From NCBI GenBank assembly GCA_031553975.1, contig JAVBKP010000043.1:1-26019 (forward strand): a stretch of 26,019 nt of DNA, given 5' to 3'. Shown here piece after piece: positions 1 to 8,142 of the stretch; within the stretch, counting starts at the first letter, position 1; each line of letters opens with the position of its first letter. The DNA comes from JAVBKP01 sp031553975. GTDB taxonomy: Bacteria > Bacillota > Clostridia > Peptostreptococcales > Anaerovoracaceae. Both the position numbers and the translations under genes were made by a program. The notes beneath the pieces were generated by a model. It was not told the origin of the DNA, did not search any database, and worked only from the letters and a program-made list of their open reading frames with translations.

Positions 1-2
1 AA

Positions 3-1220
3 ATGCTCAGCGAGCATATAACCAATATGTGCGAAAATCAGAAGATTGTACTTATGATTGATGAAGTGGACAAGAGTAGCAATTTTAGAGTGTATTTGCA
101 TTTTCTGGGTATGCTTAGGGACAAATACTTAGCGAGAGAAAGTGGAAAAGACTTCACGTTTCACTCTGTGATATTGGCGGGGGTATACGATATCCGAAAC
201 ATAAAGCTAAAGCTGATTAATGCGGGCATTCATCAGCCACAAGATGGAGAAAAAATCTATACATCCCCCTGGAATATTGCATCGGATTTTGAAGTGGACA
301 TGTCTTTTGGGCCAAAAGAGATAGCGACTATGCTAAAGGACTATGAAGCAGATTACCATAACGGTATGGACATTGTAGATATTTCGGAGGAAATCTATGA
401 CTACACTAGCGGGTACCCATATTTAGTTTCGGTTGTATGTAAAAAGATTCATGAGAAGCTTGGCAGAGATTGGACAATTGTAGGTGTGCAAGAGGCCGTC
501 AAACTGGTGCTAAAAGATAAAAGCACCTTATTTGACGACATAGGCAAAAACCTAGAAAATAACAGCGATCTATATGATTTGATTTATGGTATATTGATTC
601 CAGGTGACCAAAGAGATTTTGATCTTTTAAACCCAGCTATAGAATGGGGCAGTATGGTTGGTATCATAAAAGAGTGTAATGGAAAAGTTGTTGTAGCAAA
701 TAGAGTTTTTGAAATACGGATAGCAAACTATTTTATATCCAAGGATCAGACCAGCGGAAGCAGAAAAGAAGTAAACAATATAGTTGCATCAGATGTCATA
801 AAAGATGGCAGATTTGATATGCAGGTATGCCTAAGAAAGTTTGCGGACTATTATAAAGAAATTGAGAACGCCATTGATGGAGAATTTATTGAACGCAATG
901 GCAGATTGCTATTTCTCTCTTACCTCCGACCACTAATCAATGGGCAAGGGTTCTATCATATTGAAAGCCAATTCACTGACCTGAGAAGGATGGATGTAGT
1001 GGTGGATTATGGTGTGGATCAGTTTATAATTGAGCTAAAAGTTTGGCGCGGCGAGAAAATGCACGAGGACGCCTACGAGCAACTGTTGGGCTACTTGGAG
1101 AGTAAAAATGCAGATGCAGGCTATTTGGTCACGTTTGACTTTAGAAAAGACGCAAACAAAGATCGTCGATGCAAATGGGTCGAAAGAAATCAAAAGCAAA
1201 TTTTCGATGTAATCGTGTAA
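3..1220 (+). CDS. AAA-like ATPase with C-terminal PD-(D/E)XK nuclease-like domain (5' partial)
   Basis: Only the 3' part is in the window. The visible protein (405 residues from an internal Met) opens just before a Walker B-like stretch, VLMIDEVDKS at about residues 16-25, so the Walker A half must lie upstream of base 1. After the ATPase and its helical lid (about 100-250) comes a C-terminal segment with the spacing of a PD-(D/E)XK nuclease: D at about 330 (RRMDVVVD), then IELKVW at about 344, then a Q-containing helix (YEQLLGYL). Fusions of an AAA domain to such a nuclease-like tail (AAA-ATPase_like with DUF1703/PDDEXK_9) are common in Clostridia and Bacteroidetes, often in many copies per genome. 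Their function is poorly known; defence or mobile-element roles have been suggested. The family call is good, the function is open, and the true start is off the window. Confidence 0.8.
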   Translation: MLSEHITNMCENQKIVLMIDEVDKSSNFRVYLHFLGMLRDKYLARESGKDFTFHSVILAGVYDIRNIKLKLINAGIHQPQDGEKIYTSPWNIASDFEVDMSFGPKEIATMLKDYEADYHNGMDIVDISEEIYDYTSGYPYLVSVVCKKIHEKLGRDWTIVGVQEAVKLVLKDKSTLFDDIGKNLENNSDLYDLIYGILIPGDQRDFDLLNPAIEWGSMVGIIKECNGKVVVANRVFEIRIANYFISKDQTSGSRKEVNNIVASDVIKDGRFDMQVCLRKFADYYKEIENAIDGEFIERNGRLLFLSYLRPLINGQGFYHIESQFTDLRRMDVVVDYGVDQFIIELKVWRGEKMHEDAYEQLLGYLESKNADAGYLVTFDFRKDANKDRRCKWVERNQKQIFDVIV

Positions 1221-1301
1221 TAATCACCCCACCAAGAAACTTTTTCCCCAAAGCCCCGTCTAATACTATGAGAAAAGAAAATTTTGATGGGAGGATGCAT
1301 G

Positions 1302-2300
1302 ATGAAAGTGAATAGAGTGATAGCACTGATGCTAATTGCTATTTTGTTCGTATCTATGTTAGCTGGGTGTGCTAGTAAAGGCATGTCAGAGGGCCAAGCA
1401 CCACAAGTAGCAGAGGACAACACGGGTTATAGTCAAAGTGATGGTGAAATGACCTCTACAGGTGGAGGGGTGCCGTATCCTACAGACATGGCAAAAGTGG
1501 AGGAACCTGGGCTTGGTGACAATGCTTTCACCAATACAACGAATACTAGCAATACAAATCTTATGGGACAAACCTCATCTAACAAAATCATATATGGTGG
1601 CGACCTTAGCCTAGGTACGGCAGATGTAACCAAGCTACAACAAGAAATAATTGCAAAAGTGCAAAGTATGGGCGGCTATATTCAGTCCTCCTATGAAGAG
1701 CAATTTAGTGCAGGTCTTGTGGTACGAGTTCCGCAAAATAAGTTTTTTGAGTTTATGAACAGCGAGATATTCAAGGGGCAAGAGGTTGACCGTAAAAGTA
1801 TTTCTTCAGAAGATGTAACCCTTAGATACAGCAATGTGACAGCAGAGCTGGAGAGCCTTAGAATACAAGAACAGAGGCTGCTTGATTACCTAAAGAGCGC
1901 AAAGACAGTAAAGGACATGTTGGAGATTGAGAACCAATTGTCTAGTGTAAGACTTGGGATAAAAACAGCTGAGGAAACAAAGAAAGCAATGGATTCCTAT
2001 ATTGATATGTCAGAAGTGAACATTAATATCTATAGCAGGACCAACGAGCCTGTTGCCAATGAAAATCTACTATCTAGGATAGGGTATGCCTTTGAGAACA
2101 CCGGCTACCAGATCAAGAGAAACTTTGATAACTTCATCGTGGGACTAATCACATTTATTCCAACCTTGATTAACTTAATTGTGCTAGCAGTAGTTGCTAT
2201 AATTATTTACAAAAATAGAAAAAGATTCCTAAGGAATAGCCCAAACAAATTATTTACAAAAAAAGACAAAATAGAAAAGCGGGATAAAGAGCAGGAATAG
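1302..2300 (+). CDS. DUF4349 domain lipoprotein with C-terminal membrane anchor
   Basis: I place the start at ATG 1302. GGGAGG at 1289-1294 lies 7 bases upstream, whereas the TTG at 1284 and ATG at 1287 overlap or precede that site; ATG 1299 is a second possibility. The 332-residue product begins with a short basic-hydrophobic signal ending in LAGC, with Cys23 the predicted lipidated residue. A Gly/Ser/Thr/Asn-rich linker (about 25-95) follows. The DUF4349 body has a conserved-type stretch near 165-215 (SISSEDVTLRYSNVTAELES) and a coiled coil of about 40 residues. It ends in one strong membrane helix (FIVGLITFIPTLINLIVLAV) and a very basic cytoplasmic tail. The protein is therefore tethered at both ends to the outer face of the membrane. 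Its biochemical role is unknown in the family. It appears to be a single-gene unit closed by the hairpin at 2306-2340. Confidence 0.85.
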   Translation: MKVNRVIALMLIAILFVSMLAGCASKGMSEGQAPQVAEDNTGYSQSDGEMTSTGGGVPYPTDMAKVEEPGLGDNAFTNTTNTSNTNLMGQTSSNKIIYGGDLSLGTADVTKLQQEIIAKVQSMGGYIQSSYEEQFSAGLVVRVPQNKFFEFMNSEIFKGQEVDRKSISSEDVTLRYSNVTAELESLRIQEQRLLDYLKSAKTVKDMLEIENQLSSVRLGIKTAEETKKAMDSYIDMSEVNINIYSRTNEPVANENLLSRIGYAFENTGYQIKRNFDNFIVGLITFIPTLINLIVLAVVAIIIYKNRKRFLRNSPNKLFTKKDKIEKRDKEQE

Positions 2301-2305
2301 AGTAT

Positions 2306-2340
2306 TAAAGAGTAGTGGCGTTATATGCTACTACTCTTTA
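2306..2340. terminator. Perfect hairpin between convergent genes
   Basis: TAAAGAGTAGT at 2306-2316 is mirrored by ACTACTCTTTA at 2330-2340. Three more inner pairs (one G-U) enclose a 7-base loop. It starts six bases after the DUF4349 stop and also ends the minus-strand MNT/HEPN-remnant unit. No long T run follows on the plus strand, so efficient intrinsic termination is inferred from stem strength and position. Confidence 0.6.
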
Positions 2341-2518
2341 GAATTAGGCTGATTTTTTGATGCTACTAGATTTTTGATTTGAGAATTTACATCCTGAACT
2401 ACCTCTTTTGAAATACAATGCTGAATGCAGGCAAAAGCAAGTTCATCGGAAATAATTCCTTTTGATAAACCTGTATTTTCTTCAAGATTACGATGTCGCG
2501 AGATATATTTCTACCCAT
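2331..2518 (-). pseudogene. Frameshifted remnant of a HEPN (DUF86-type) toxin gene
   Basis: An ATG at 2518, overlapping the end of the nucleotidyltransferase gene by 8 bases, opens a reading frame beginning MGRNISRDIVILKKIQVY. This resembles the N-terminus of DUF86/HEPN proteins, which are usually encoded directly downstream of an MNT nucleotidyltransferase. The frame closes at 2399 after 39 codons. A shifted frame from about 2480 to 2331 continues with SDELAFACIQHCISKEV, plausibly the next HEPN helix, and then stops. The active-site RxxxxH motif of HEPN RNases would lie further downstream and is absent. I read this as a toxin gene lost by frameshift and deletion. The match is short, so the family call is moderate; a random small ORF is the alternative. 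Confidence 0.4.
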
Positions 2519-2864
2519 AAAGCCAAATCACATCCTTATCAACTTCTTCCTTGAAGGGAAGATCAGCAGCATAACCGCTATTAAATGCATTGTACTCTAA
2601 GACATCGACATGTCTTGAGAAAGCATTTAAAATAAGGGAGGTTAGTCCAGTACATAAATCAAAGAATCTACTAATATCCTCTAAAGAAGCACTTTGGTAT
2701 TTATAATCAATGGCGAGATCGATATCGCTAGTTGCATCATAATCGCCTCTTGCTACCGAACCAAATACACCAATTCGCTGAATAGACTGCTTGTTTTCAA
2801 ATTGGTTAATAAAGTCTGATACAACATTCTTAAGTTCTTGCAAATCAATTTTGGTTAATTCCAT
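2511..2864 (-). CDS. MNT-type nucleotidyltransferase (antitoxin of MNT-HEPN pairs)
   Basis: This 117-residue protein carries the minimal nucleotidyltransferase signature GSVARGDYDATSDIDLAI at about residues 35-52. That gives the GSxxRG turn and the DxD metal ligands, with a third acidic residue likely in HVDVLEY near 87. In MNT-HEPN modules this protein adenylylates a tyrosine of the HEPN toxin and silences it. Start at ATG 2864 follows GGAAAGGTGG. It stands between the hairpins at 2306-2340 and 2916-2964 as an isolated unit, and its expected partner survives only as a fragment (2331-2518). The catalytic motif is intact, so the gene may be recent in its orphan state or may have another target. 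Confidence 0.8.
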   Translation of the reverse strand: MELTKIDLQELKNVVSDFINQFENKQSIQRIGVFGSVARGDYDATSDIDLAIDYKYQSASLEDISRFFDLCTGLTSLILNAFSRHVDVLEYNAFNSGYAADLPFKEEVDKDVIWLYG

Positions 2865-2915
2865 GGTCCCACCACCTTTCCTAATTCTATTATATGATTT
2901 TTTAGCAAATAAAAC

Positions 2916-2964
2916 AAGGACGGTTCTAAGTTACTGACCAAAGTCACAACTCAGAACCGTTCTT
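2916..2964 (-). terminator. Hairpin after the amino-acid permease; member of a GGACGGTTCT palindrome family
   Basis: AAGGACGGTTCT (2916-2927) pairs with AGAACCGTTCTT (2953-2964) with one G-U, and AAGTT/AACT adds inner pairs. Read on the minus strand it follows the permease stop and is followed by a T-rich stretch (TTGTTTTATTT), consistent with a terminator. The core is shared with the palindrome at 24697-24731. Confidence 0.6.
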
Positions 2965-3006
2965 GCTATATTTTTGGGAGCAATTGGTTATTATTTACGT
3001 AAGAAC

Positions 3007-4407
3007 TTATTGTTTAGGGACCCTAACAAATTTAGTTTTGTTCTTAATCTTGTATACAGCCCACATTCCAAAGAAGGCTGGCAAGCCCAAGTACAAGGAC
3101 ATTCTAGAGTCTGGGTCTATGGCATTGCCTATTGTTACGGTGAGACACAGTACCAAAGCTAGTAGGGTACTAATCGGGTACAAAGGTGCTTTGTATTTTA
3201 GCCCTGACAGGTCACCTTTATGCTTTGCTGCATAGATTTTTCTAAATCTCAAATGGGAGAAGGATATAGAAAGCCATGTTAGCAGTCCAGTTAGACCGCC
3301 TAAGGATATAATCCACATATATACTGTACTCTCTGAGAATATAGCTGTTAGGAATGACACACAACCAAATGCCACTGTGATCAGCACGGCGTAGATTGGA
3401 ACACCACCTTTTGATAGTTTGCTAAATAGCTTAGGGGCTCTTCCCGCTTGTGCCATGGAGTGCATCAGTCTTGAGGATGCGTATGTAGCTGAGTTACCGC
3501 AAGAGAGTATGGCCGTAATCATGACGAAGTTCATTATGTCTCCCGCATATGGGATACCGCTCCTTGAGAATACAGTTGTGAATATACTTTCATTTAGTCC
3601 AGCTTCCTCCCATGGGATTAGGGCAGATACTACAAAGATAGCAAGGATATAGAATACCACCAATCTAAAAATCAAAGCCCTGTTGGCCCTTGGAATGGTT
3701 TTTTGTGGATTATCGCTCTCACCAGCCATGATGCCAAGCAACTCTGTGCCTTGGAAGGACCATGCAGCAATAAAAGTCATTTGAAGGATCCCTAAAAACC
3801 CATGAGGGAAGGGACCGCCATAGTCAACAAAGTTGCGAAGGCCAGTACCACCATGCTCTCCGCCAAGAATCCCAATTATCATTAGAAAACCAACAAAGAT
3901 AAAGATAATTACAGTAACAACCTTGATCCCTGCAAAGTAAAATTCGGCTTCACCAAATACCTTTACCGAAGGTAGATTCAGTATCAATAAAATGGCTATA
4001 AACAGCACGTTCCAAACAAGGGACGGTGTATGAGGGAACCAATATTTCATCAATATGCCACACGCGATTACCTCAGAGCCCAAGGTGATAGCCCATGAGA
4101 ACCAGTAGTTCCAACCTAAGGAGAACCCCAATGCAGGGTCTACATATTCAGCAGCATATGTTTCAAACGATCCAGATACAGGGTTGTGGGTGGCCATTTC
4201 TGTCAGACCAGCCATAATTAAAAAAACCATAAAGGCAACAATGATATAAGCTACAAGAACGCCTCCAGGTCCAGCCATATTAACTGCTTGTCCAGAAGCT
4301 ACAAATAAACCAGTACCGATGGTGCCTCCCATGGCAATCATGGTAACAAGCCGCGGACTAAGTTTTCGTTGTAGGGATTGATCCGCATTTTCTTTGTGTT
4401 CGCTCAT
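3007..4407 (-). CDS. Amino-acid permease, APC superfamily (AAT family)
   Basis: This 466-residue polytopic membrane protein has about 12 hydrophobic segments. The first bears the APC glycine signature MIAMGGTIGTGLFVASG (about residues 23-39), which forms the unwound part of TM1 that holds the substrate amino and carboxyl groups. The stretch NPVSGSFETYAAEYVDPALGF after TM2-3 and EIMAGESDNP-type sequence (here GIMAGESDNPQKTIPRANR) near the middle are typical of the amino-acid transporter family of LysP, RocE and GabP. It should be a proton-coupled importer of an amino acid; cationic amino acids are the commonest substrates of close relatives, but I cannot fix the substrate. AAGGAGAGAG precedes ATG 4407. 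A perfect 14-base palindrome lies in its 5' leader, so it is probably under a dedicated repressor. It is transcribed alone. Confidence 0.88.
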   Translation of the reverse strand: MSEHKENADQSLQRKLSPRLVTMIAMGGTIGTGLFVASGQAVNMAGPGGVLVAYIIVAFMVFLIMAGLTEMATHNPVSGSFETYAAEYVDPALGFSLGWNYWFSWAITLGSEVIACGILMKYWFPHTPSLVWNVLFIAILLILNLPSVKVFGEAEFYFAGIKVVTVIIFIFVGFLMIIGILGGEHGGTGLRNFVDYGGPFPHGFLGILQMTFIAAWSFQGTELLGIMAGESDNPQKTIPRANRALIFRLVVFYILAIFVVSALIPWEEAGLNESIFTTVFSRSGIPYAGDIMNFVMITAILSCGNSATYASSRLMHSMAQAGRAPKLFSKLSKGGVPIYAVLITVAFGCVSFLTAIFSESTVYMWIISLGGLTGLLTWLSISFSHLRFRKIYAAKHKGDLSGLKYKAPLYPISTLLALVLCLTVTIGNAIDPDSRMSLYLGLPAFFGMWAVYKIKNKTKFVRVPKQ

Positions 4408-4428
4408 TTTTTCTCTCTCCTTAATAAT

Positions 4429-4442
4429 GTATACATGTATAC
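4429..4442. promoter_or_regulatory. Perfect palindromic operator in the permease leader
   Basis: GTATACATGTATAC is a 14-base perfect palindrome. On the minus strand it sits between a TATAAT -10 box (4461-4466) and the AAGGAGA ribosome site, so a bound protein would lie over or just after the transcription start. The -35 hexamer is poor (GTGGAA at 17-base spacing). The binding protein is not encoded in the window. Confidence 0.5.
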
Positions 4443-4542
4443 GTGTTTGTAATTAAATACATTATACCATGTAATTTTATAAATTCCACAAAAAAATATA
4501 AAACTTGTAAGAAAAATTTATGATTTGTCAGCAAAAATATCG

Positions 4543-4571
4543 TTGCCATTTTTAGGTAAACAAGTTAGACT
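4543..4571 (+). promoter_or_regulatory. Candidate sigma-A promoter for the sulfoxide reductase gene
   Basis: TTGCCA at 4543-4548, a 17-base spacer and TAGACT at 4566-4571. This gives a leader of about 35 bases before ATG 4611. Confidence 0.45.
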
Positions 4572-4610
4572 AGAGGATGGGCTAATTAACAAAGAGAAAG
4601 GAAATAAAGT

Positions 4611-5093
4611 ATGTTTTGTATAAATAAAGATGAAAATATTGAACAGAATTATAGGCATATGGTCACAGCCATAAAAAATTTACTAGAGGATGAAACCGAT
4701 GAAATCGCCAACTTATCTAATATTTCTGCCATGATCAATTCTTATATAGCAGATCTGAACTGGGTTGGGTTTTACATAATGAAAGGCGGAGAGCTGGTAC
4801 TTGGACCTTTTCAGGGAGGACCGGCCTGTATTCGCATAAAAGTTGGAAACGGCGTATGCGGCACTACGGTAGCCCGCAAAGAGACAATCCTAGTGGAGGA
4901 TGTCCATTCCTTTGAGGGGCATATTGCTTGCGATTCCGCTACCAACGCTGAGATTGTACTACCAATTTTCAAAAACGGTGAAGTCTATGGGGTGCTTGAT
5001 TTGGATAGTCCGATTTTGGGCAGGTTTTCAGAGGTGGAGGCAAAGCCATTACAGCAAATCGCAGATTTGATTGGTGATTTTTTGAGCAAATAA
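4611..5093 (+). CDS. msrC: Free methionine-(R)-sulfoxide reductase (GAF domain)
   Basis: This 160-residue single-GAF-domain enzyme reduces free L-methionine-(R)-sulfoxide in the cytoplasm, normally with thioredoxin as electron donor. The family hallmark GPFQGGPAC...GVCG...ACDSATNAEIVLP is present. The three redox cysteines fall at residues 73, 83 and 107; the spacing (10 and 24) is the same as that of the E. coli enzyme as I recall it (Cys84, 94, 118). Start is ATG 4611 after GAAAGGA. The undecaprenyl-diphosphatase gene follows 54 bases later with no visible terminator, so the two may be co-transcribed although their functions are unrelated. The protein would protect methionine in an anaerobe exposed to oxidants. 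This is a confident call. Confidence 0.93.
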   Translation: MFCINKDENIEQNYRHMVTAIKNLLEDETDEIANLSNISAMINSYIADLNWVGFYIMKGGELVLGPFQGGPACIRIKVGNGVCGTTVARKETILVEDVHSFEGHIACDSATNAEIVLPIFKNGEVYGVLDLDSPILGRFSEVEAKPLQQIADLIGDFLSK

Positions 5094-5147
5094 GCTATAT
5101 ATAATATGTAGATAAATGAAAGCACAAAATAGAAGGAGGACATTGGA

Positions 5148-5972
5148 TTGGATTTTATGAATATAATAAAAGCCATTATTTTGGGTGTGGTGGAGGGTAT
5201 CACAGAGTGGCTACCCATCAGCAGTACAGGGCACATGATTCTAGTGGATGAGTTCATCAAGCTAAACATGTCAGAGGCATTCATGGAGATGTTCTTTGTA
5301 GTCATACAGCTAGGTGCCATACTGGCAGTGGTGGTACTTTATTTCAACAAGCTAAACCCTTTTGCCCTAAGCAAAACATCAGGGGAGCGCAAGCAAACCT
5401 GGAGTTTGTGGTTCAAGGTGGTGTTTGCCTGCCTGCCAGCGGCTGTGATTGGTATAAAATTTGATGATTTGTTAGATGAAAAATTCTACAATTACCAAAC
5501 TGTGGCTGTCACGTTGATTCTATATGGGGTACTGTTCATCATCGTAGAGAATATGAACAAAAACCGTAGACCGGTGGTAACAGACTTGGCCCAACTAACA
5601 TATAAAATGGCGTTGGTCATTGGTATTTTTCAAATACTGTCACTGATACCAGGCACATCTCGCTCGGGTGCGACAATATTAGGTGCTATATTAATAGGAA
5701 CATCACGATTTGTGGCGGCGGAGTTCACCTTCTTCTTGGCAATTCCTGTTATGTTCGGTGCTAGTTTGATGAAAATAATGAAGTTTGGGCTGGTGTTCAC
5801 CAGTGCAGAGTTAGGGATATTAATAATCGGCATGGTTACAGCCTTTATCATATCAATACTTGCAATCAAGTTCTTAATAGGATATATTAAGAAGAATGAC
5901 TTCAAGGCCTTTGGATACTACCGTATAGTGCTAGGAGTGTTGGTACTGGGGTATTTTATTGTACTAGGCTAA
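5148..5972 (+). CDS. uppP: Undecaprenyl-diphosphatase (BacA/UppP)
   Basis: This 274-residue membrane protein dephosphorylates undecaprenyl diphosphate to the monophosphate on the outer face of the membrane, recycling the lipid carrier of peptidoglycan synthesis; extra copies give bacitracin resistance. Both catalytic motifs are intact: EGITEWLPISSTGH at residues 16-29, with Glu16, Glu20 and His29, and PGTSRSGAT at 168-176 with its essential Arg. About eight hydrophobic segments are seen. I choose the TTG start at 5148 because AGAAGGAGGA at 5131-5140 lies 8 bases from it, whereas the ATG at 5157 is 17 bases away. It is followed by the ABC-2 exporter genes after an 88-base gap. Confidence 0.95.
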   Translation: MDFMNIIKAIILGVVEGITEWLPISSTGHMILVDEFIKLNMSEAFMEMFFVVIQLGAILAVVVLYFNKLNPFALSKTSGERKQTWSLWFKVVFACLPAAVIGIKFDDLLDEKFYNYQTVAVTLILYGVLFIIVENMNKNRRPVVTDLAQLTYKMALVIGIFQILSLIPGTSRSGATILGAILIGTSRFVAAEFTFFLAIPVMFGASLMKIMKFGLVFTSAELGILIIGMVTAFIISILAIKFLIGYIKKNDFKAFGYYRIVLGVLVLGYFIVLG

Positions 5973-6060
5973 TTTGAACAGCCAATAGTCGATAGGCGAT
6001 GAGATTAAAAAATCACACAAATTGAAAAACTAACTATATAATTTGAATAACGAGGACACA

Positions 6061-6975
6061 ATGAAAAATATAATTGAAGTTAAAAATTTTACGAAAAAGT
6101 ACGGCAATTTCACTGCTGTAAACAATGTTTCTTTTGAGGTAGAAGAAGGTAGCATCTTTGCCTTCCTAGGGCCAAATGGTGCGGGAAAAAGCACTACTAT
6201 TAACACCCTTTGCACGATTTTTGATAAAACAGAGGGTCAATTGCTAATTGATGGCAAAGACATCACCAAGGAGAAGGATGCTGTCAGGAGTACCATTGGG
6301 GTGGTTTTCCAAGACCCTACGCTAGATGTGAAAATGACGGTGCAGGAAAACTTAGCCATGCACTGCCTGTTTTATGGGATTCCGAAAAAAGAAGTGGAAG
6401 AGAGAATTCACTTTGTACTGACCATCGTGGATTTGCTTGACCGCAGAAAGTCCATTGTTGGTAGCCTGTCAGGCGGGATGAAACGAAGGGTGGAGATTGC
6501 AAGAGGACTTTTGCATTATCCAAAGGTACTTTTCTTAGATGAGCCAACGACAGGTCTTGATCCACAGACAAGAGCGCATATTTGGGACTATGTGGTAAAA
6601 CTTCAAAAAGAAAAGAATATTACCATATTTTTAACAACTCACTATATGGATGAAGCTGAGATTTGTAGCAAGGTTGCCATTATGGACCATGGCAAGATTA
6701 TTGCCCTTGATACACCATACAATCTAAAAAAGCAGTATACAAAAGACAAAGCCTACATCAATACCACCAATGAGCCAGCATTAGAAGAGTTACTCAGTCG
6801 AAATAGCTTCCTATACAAGAAAAAAGAAGGTTATTACTCAGTAGAGACTGGAAACGTGGTGGATCTGATTGAAATGCTGGCAGAGCACAAGCCTTTTATC
6901 ACTGAGTTAGAGATTAAAAAAGGCACTTTAAATGATGTTTTTCTTGAAATAACTGGGAAAGACATAAGGGAATAG
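6061..6975 (+). CDS. ABC-2 exporter ATPase (DrrA-like)
   Basis: The start is ATG 6061, with CGAGGA just upstream at 6051-6056; the TTG at 6043 would precede that site. The product is 304 residues. Walker A GPNGAGKST is at 37-45, signature LSGGMKRRVEIARG from 136, Walker B VLFLDEPTTGLD at 156-167 and the switch His at 194 (TTHYMDEAE). After the nucleotide-binding domain there is a C-terminal DUF4162-like extension (about 235-304) found in drug and antibiotic exporters of the daunorubicin-resistance type. It is co-transcribed with the permease 8 bases downstream, and the two would form a homodimeric ATPase/permease efflux pump. The substrate is unknown. Confidence 0.9.
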   Translation: MKNIIEVKNFTKKYGNFTAVNNVSFEVEEGSIFAFLGPNGAGKSTTINTLCTIFDKTEGQLLIDGKDITKEKDAVRSTIGVVFQDPTLDVKMTVQENLAMHCLFYGIPKKEVEERIHFVLTIVDLLDRRKSIVGSLSGGMKRRVEIARGLLHYPKVLFLDEPTTGLDPQTRAHIWDYVVKLQKEKNITIFLTTHYMDEAEICSKVAIMDHGKIIALDTPYNLKKQYTKDKAYINTTNEPALEELLSRNSFLYKKKEGYYSVETGNVVDLIEMLAEHKPFITELEIKKGTLNDVFLEITGKDIRE

Positions 6976-6983
6976 GAGAATTT

Positions 6984-7826
6984 ATGAACATAGTTTTAGC
7001 TTTATGGCTTAGAAATTTAAAAATATTTGTACGAAACAAAGTACAGCTGGTAATGACCATCGTCATGCCATTCTTTTTCTTATATGTATTTAGTGGGATT
7101 TTTAAAAGCCAAGCCATTGAAAATCCACTGTTTTATATGCTGGCAGGTATTGTCATCACAAACGTATTCCAAACGGCACTGACAATATCCTCCACAACCA
7201 TTGATGATATTGTATCAGGGTTTATGAAAGAAGTCCTTGTCAGCCCCGTGAAGCGTATGCAAATTGCAGCAGGACAACTACTGTCAGCAGCAACAATTTC
7301 AACGGCCCAAGGCATCGTCACGCTGTTTGTGGGTGTTCTCATTGGACTTCGGTTCACATCTTGGGTGACACCACTGGCTGCTATTGTTGGTATGGCTATA
7401 GTAGGACTGGTATTCGCTGGGTTTGGACTATTTTTGGCAGTACTTGTTAAGAACGCACAGACTTTTCAAATTGTACAAGCTGCTGTGACCATGCCCATGA
7501 CATTCTTGTGTGGCGCATATATACCACTAGATCCAAACATATTGCCAAAAGCATTGCTGTATGTAGCGTATGTCAATCCTATGACCTATGCCACAGCATT
7601 TTTTAGGACCATCTTACTTGAAAAATCTGGCGCCACTACGGCAGAGATGTTAGATGCACACATAGCATTTCAGTTTGGCGACTTGCTGGTTACACCATGG
7701 ATGAGTTTTGTGATGATACTAGTATTTGGAGGACTTTTCTTACTCCTGTCAACCGCTGTGTTTTCAAGAGTTGATTTTTCTAAAATGAATAGAACAAAAG
7801 TAAATCCAGACGATATTTGGGCATAG
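6984..7826 (+). CDS. ABC-2 type permease, partner of the preceding ATPase
   Basis: This 280-residue protein has six hydrophobic segments in the ABC-2 pattern and the conserved region before the last two segments: GAYIPLDPNILPKALLYVAYVNPMTYATAFFR at about 175-206, of which LPKALLYVAYVNPMTYA is the core. ATG 6984 is preceded by AGGAG within the intergenic 8 bases and the previous stop, so translation is probably coupled. It forms the membrane channel of the DrrAB-like exporter. No terminator is evident between its stop at 7826 and the promoter of the B12 operon at 7851. Confidence 0.88.
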   Translation: MNIVLALWLRNLKIFVRNKVQLVMTIVMPFFFLYVFSGIFKSQAIENPLFYMLAGIVITNVFQTALTISSTTIDDIVSGFMKEVLVSPVKRMQIAAGQLLSAATISTAQGIVTLFVGVLIGLRFTSWVTPLAAIVGMAIVGLVFAGFGLFLAVLVKNAQTFQIVQAAVTMPMTFLCGAYIPLDPNILPKALLYVAYVNPMTYATAFFRTILLEKSGATTAEMLDAHIAFQFGDLLVTPWMSFVMILVFGGLFLLLSTAVFSRVDFSKMNRTKVNPDDIWA

Positions 7827-7850
7827 AATTTAAGAAAAAAACGAAAATCA

Positions 7851-7879
7851 TTGACAGTGAAGTTGGCTTCATATAAACT
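7851..7879 (+). promoter_or_regulatory. Promoter of the cobalamin operon
   Basis: A perfect TTGACA -35 (7851-7856), a 17-base spacer and TAAACT as -10 (7874-7879). The start point would fall about 20 bases before the first riboswitch stem. The spacer holds a small GAAG/CTTC inverted repeat of unknown meaning. Confidence 0.65.
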
Positions 7880-7904
7880 AAATATAGTTTCATAATAAAC
7901 ATAG

Positions 7905-8097
7905 AGGTATTTGCATGATGTATACCAACATTTTGCAAATAAAAGGGAAGTGGGTGAAAATCCCACACGGTCCCGCCGCTGTAAAGGGGAGCAGTCTTTA
8001 AAACCACTGGGAAACTGGGAAGGTGAAGAACTGCGACGAACCTAAGTCAGAAGACCTGCCTGTATGCGAAACACTAGTTAACTCTACGCGGATAGAG
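7905..8097 (+). ncRNA. Cobalamin (AdoCbl-type) riboswitch
   Basis: The conserved core is plain: GGGAAGTGGGTGAAAATCCCAC, then GGTCCCGCCGCTGT, CCACTGGGAAACTGGGAAGG, and the B12-box-like AAGTCAGAAGACCTGCC at 8044-8060. P1 forms from TTTGCAT (7910-7916) and ATGCGAA (8064-8070). A hairpin follows, CTCTA/TAGAG at 8082-8097, whose loop has GCGG (8088-8091); this is complementary to CCGC in the L5 loop (7973-7979), the expected L5-L13 kissing contact. Together with the terminator at 8143-8178 this is a transcription-attenuation switch: B12 binding should stop expression of the surface protein and the ECF transporter genes downstream. Confidence 0.95.
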
Positions 8098-8142
8098 GGG
8101 TGTCATTCGGATTTGTATAGGCCATTTACTGGATATATAACG

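Noticed and set aside
2963..3235. Plus-strand ORF of 90 codons at the permease 3' end
   Set aside because: Opposite the permease coding frame, which has strong family motifs; no supporting ribosome site or family.
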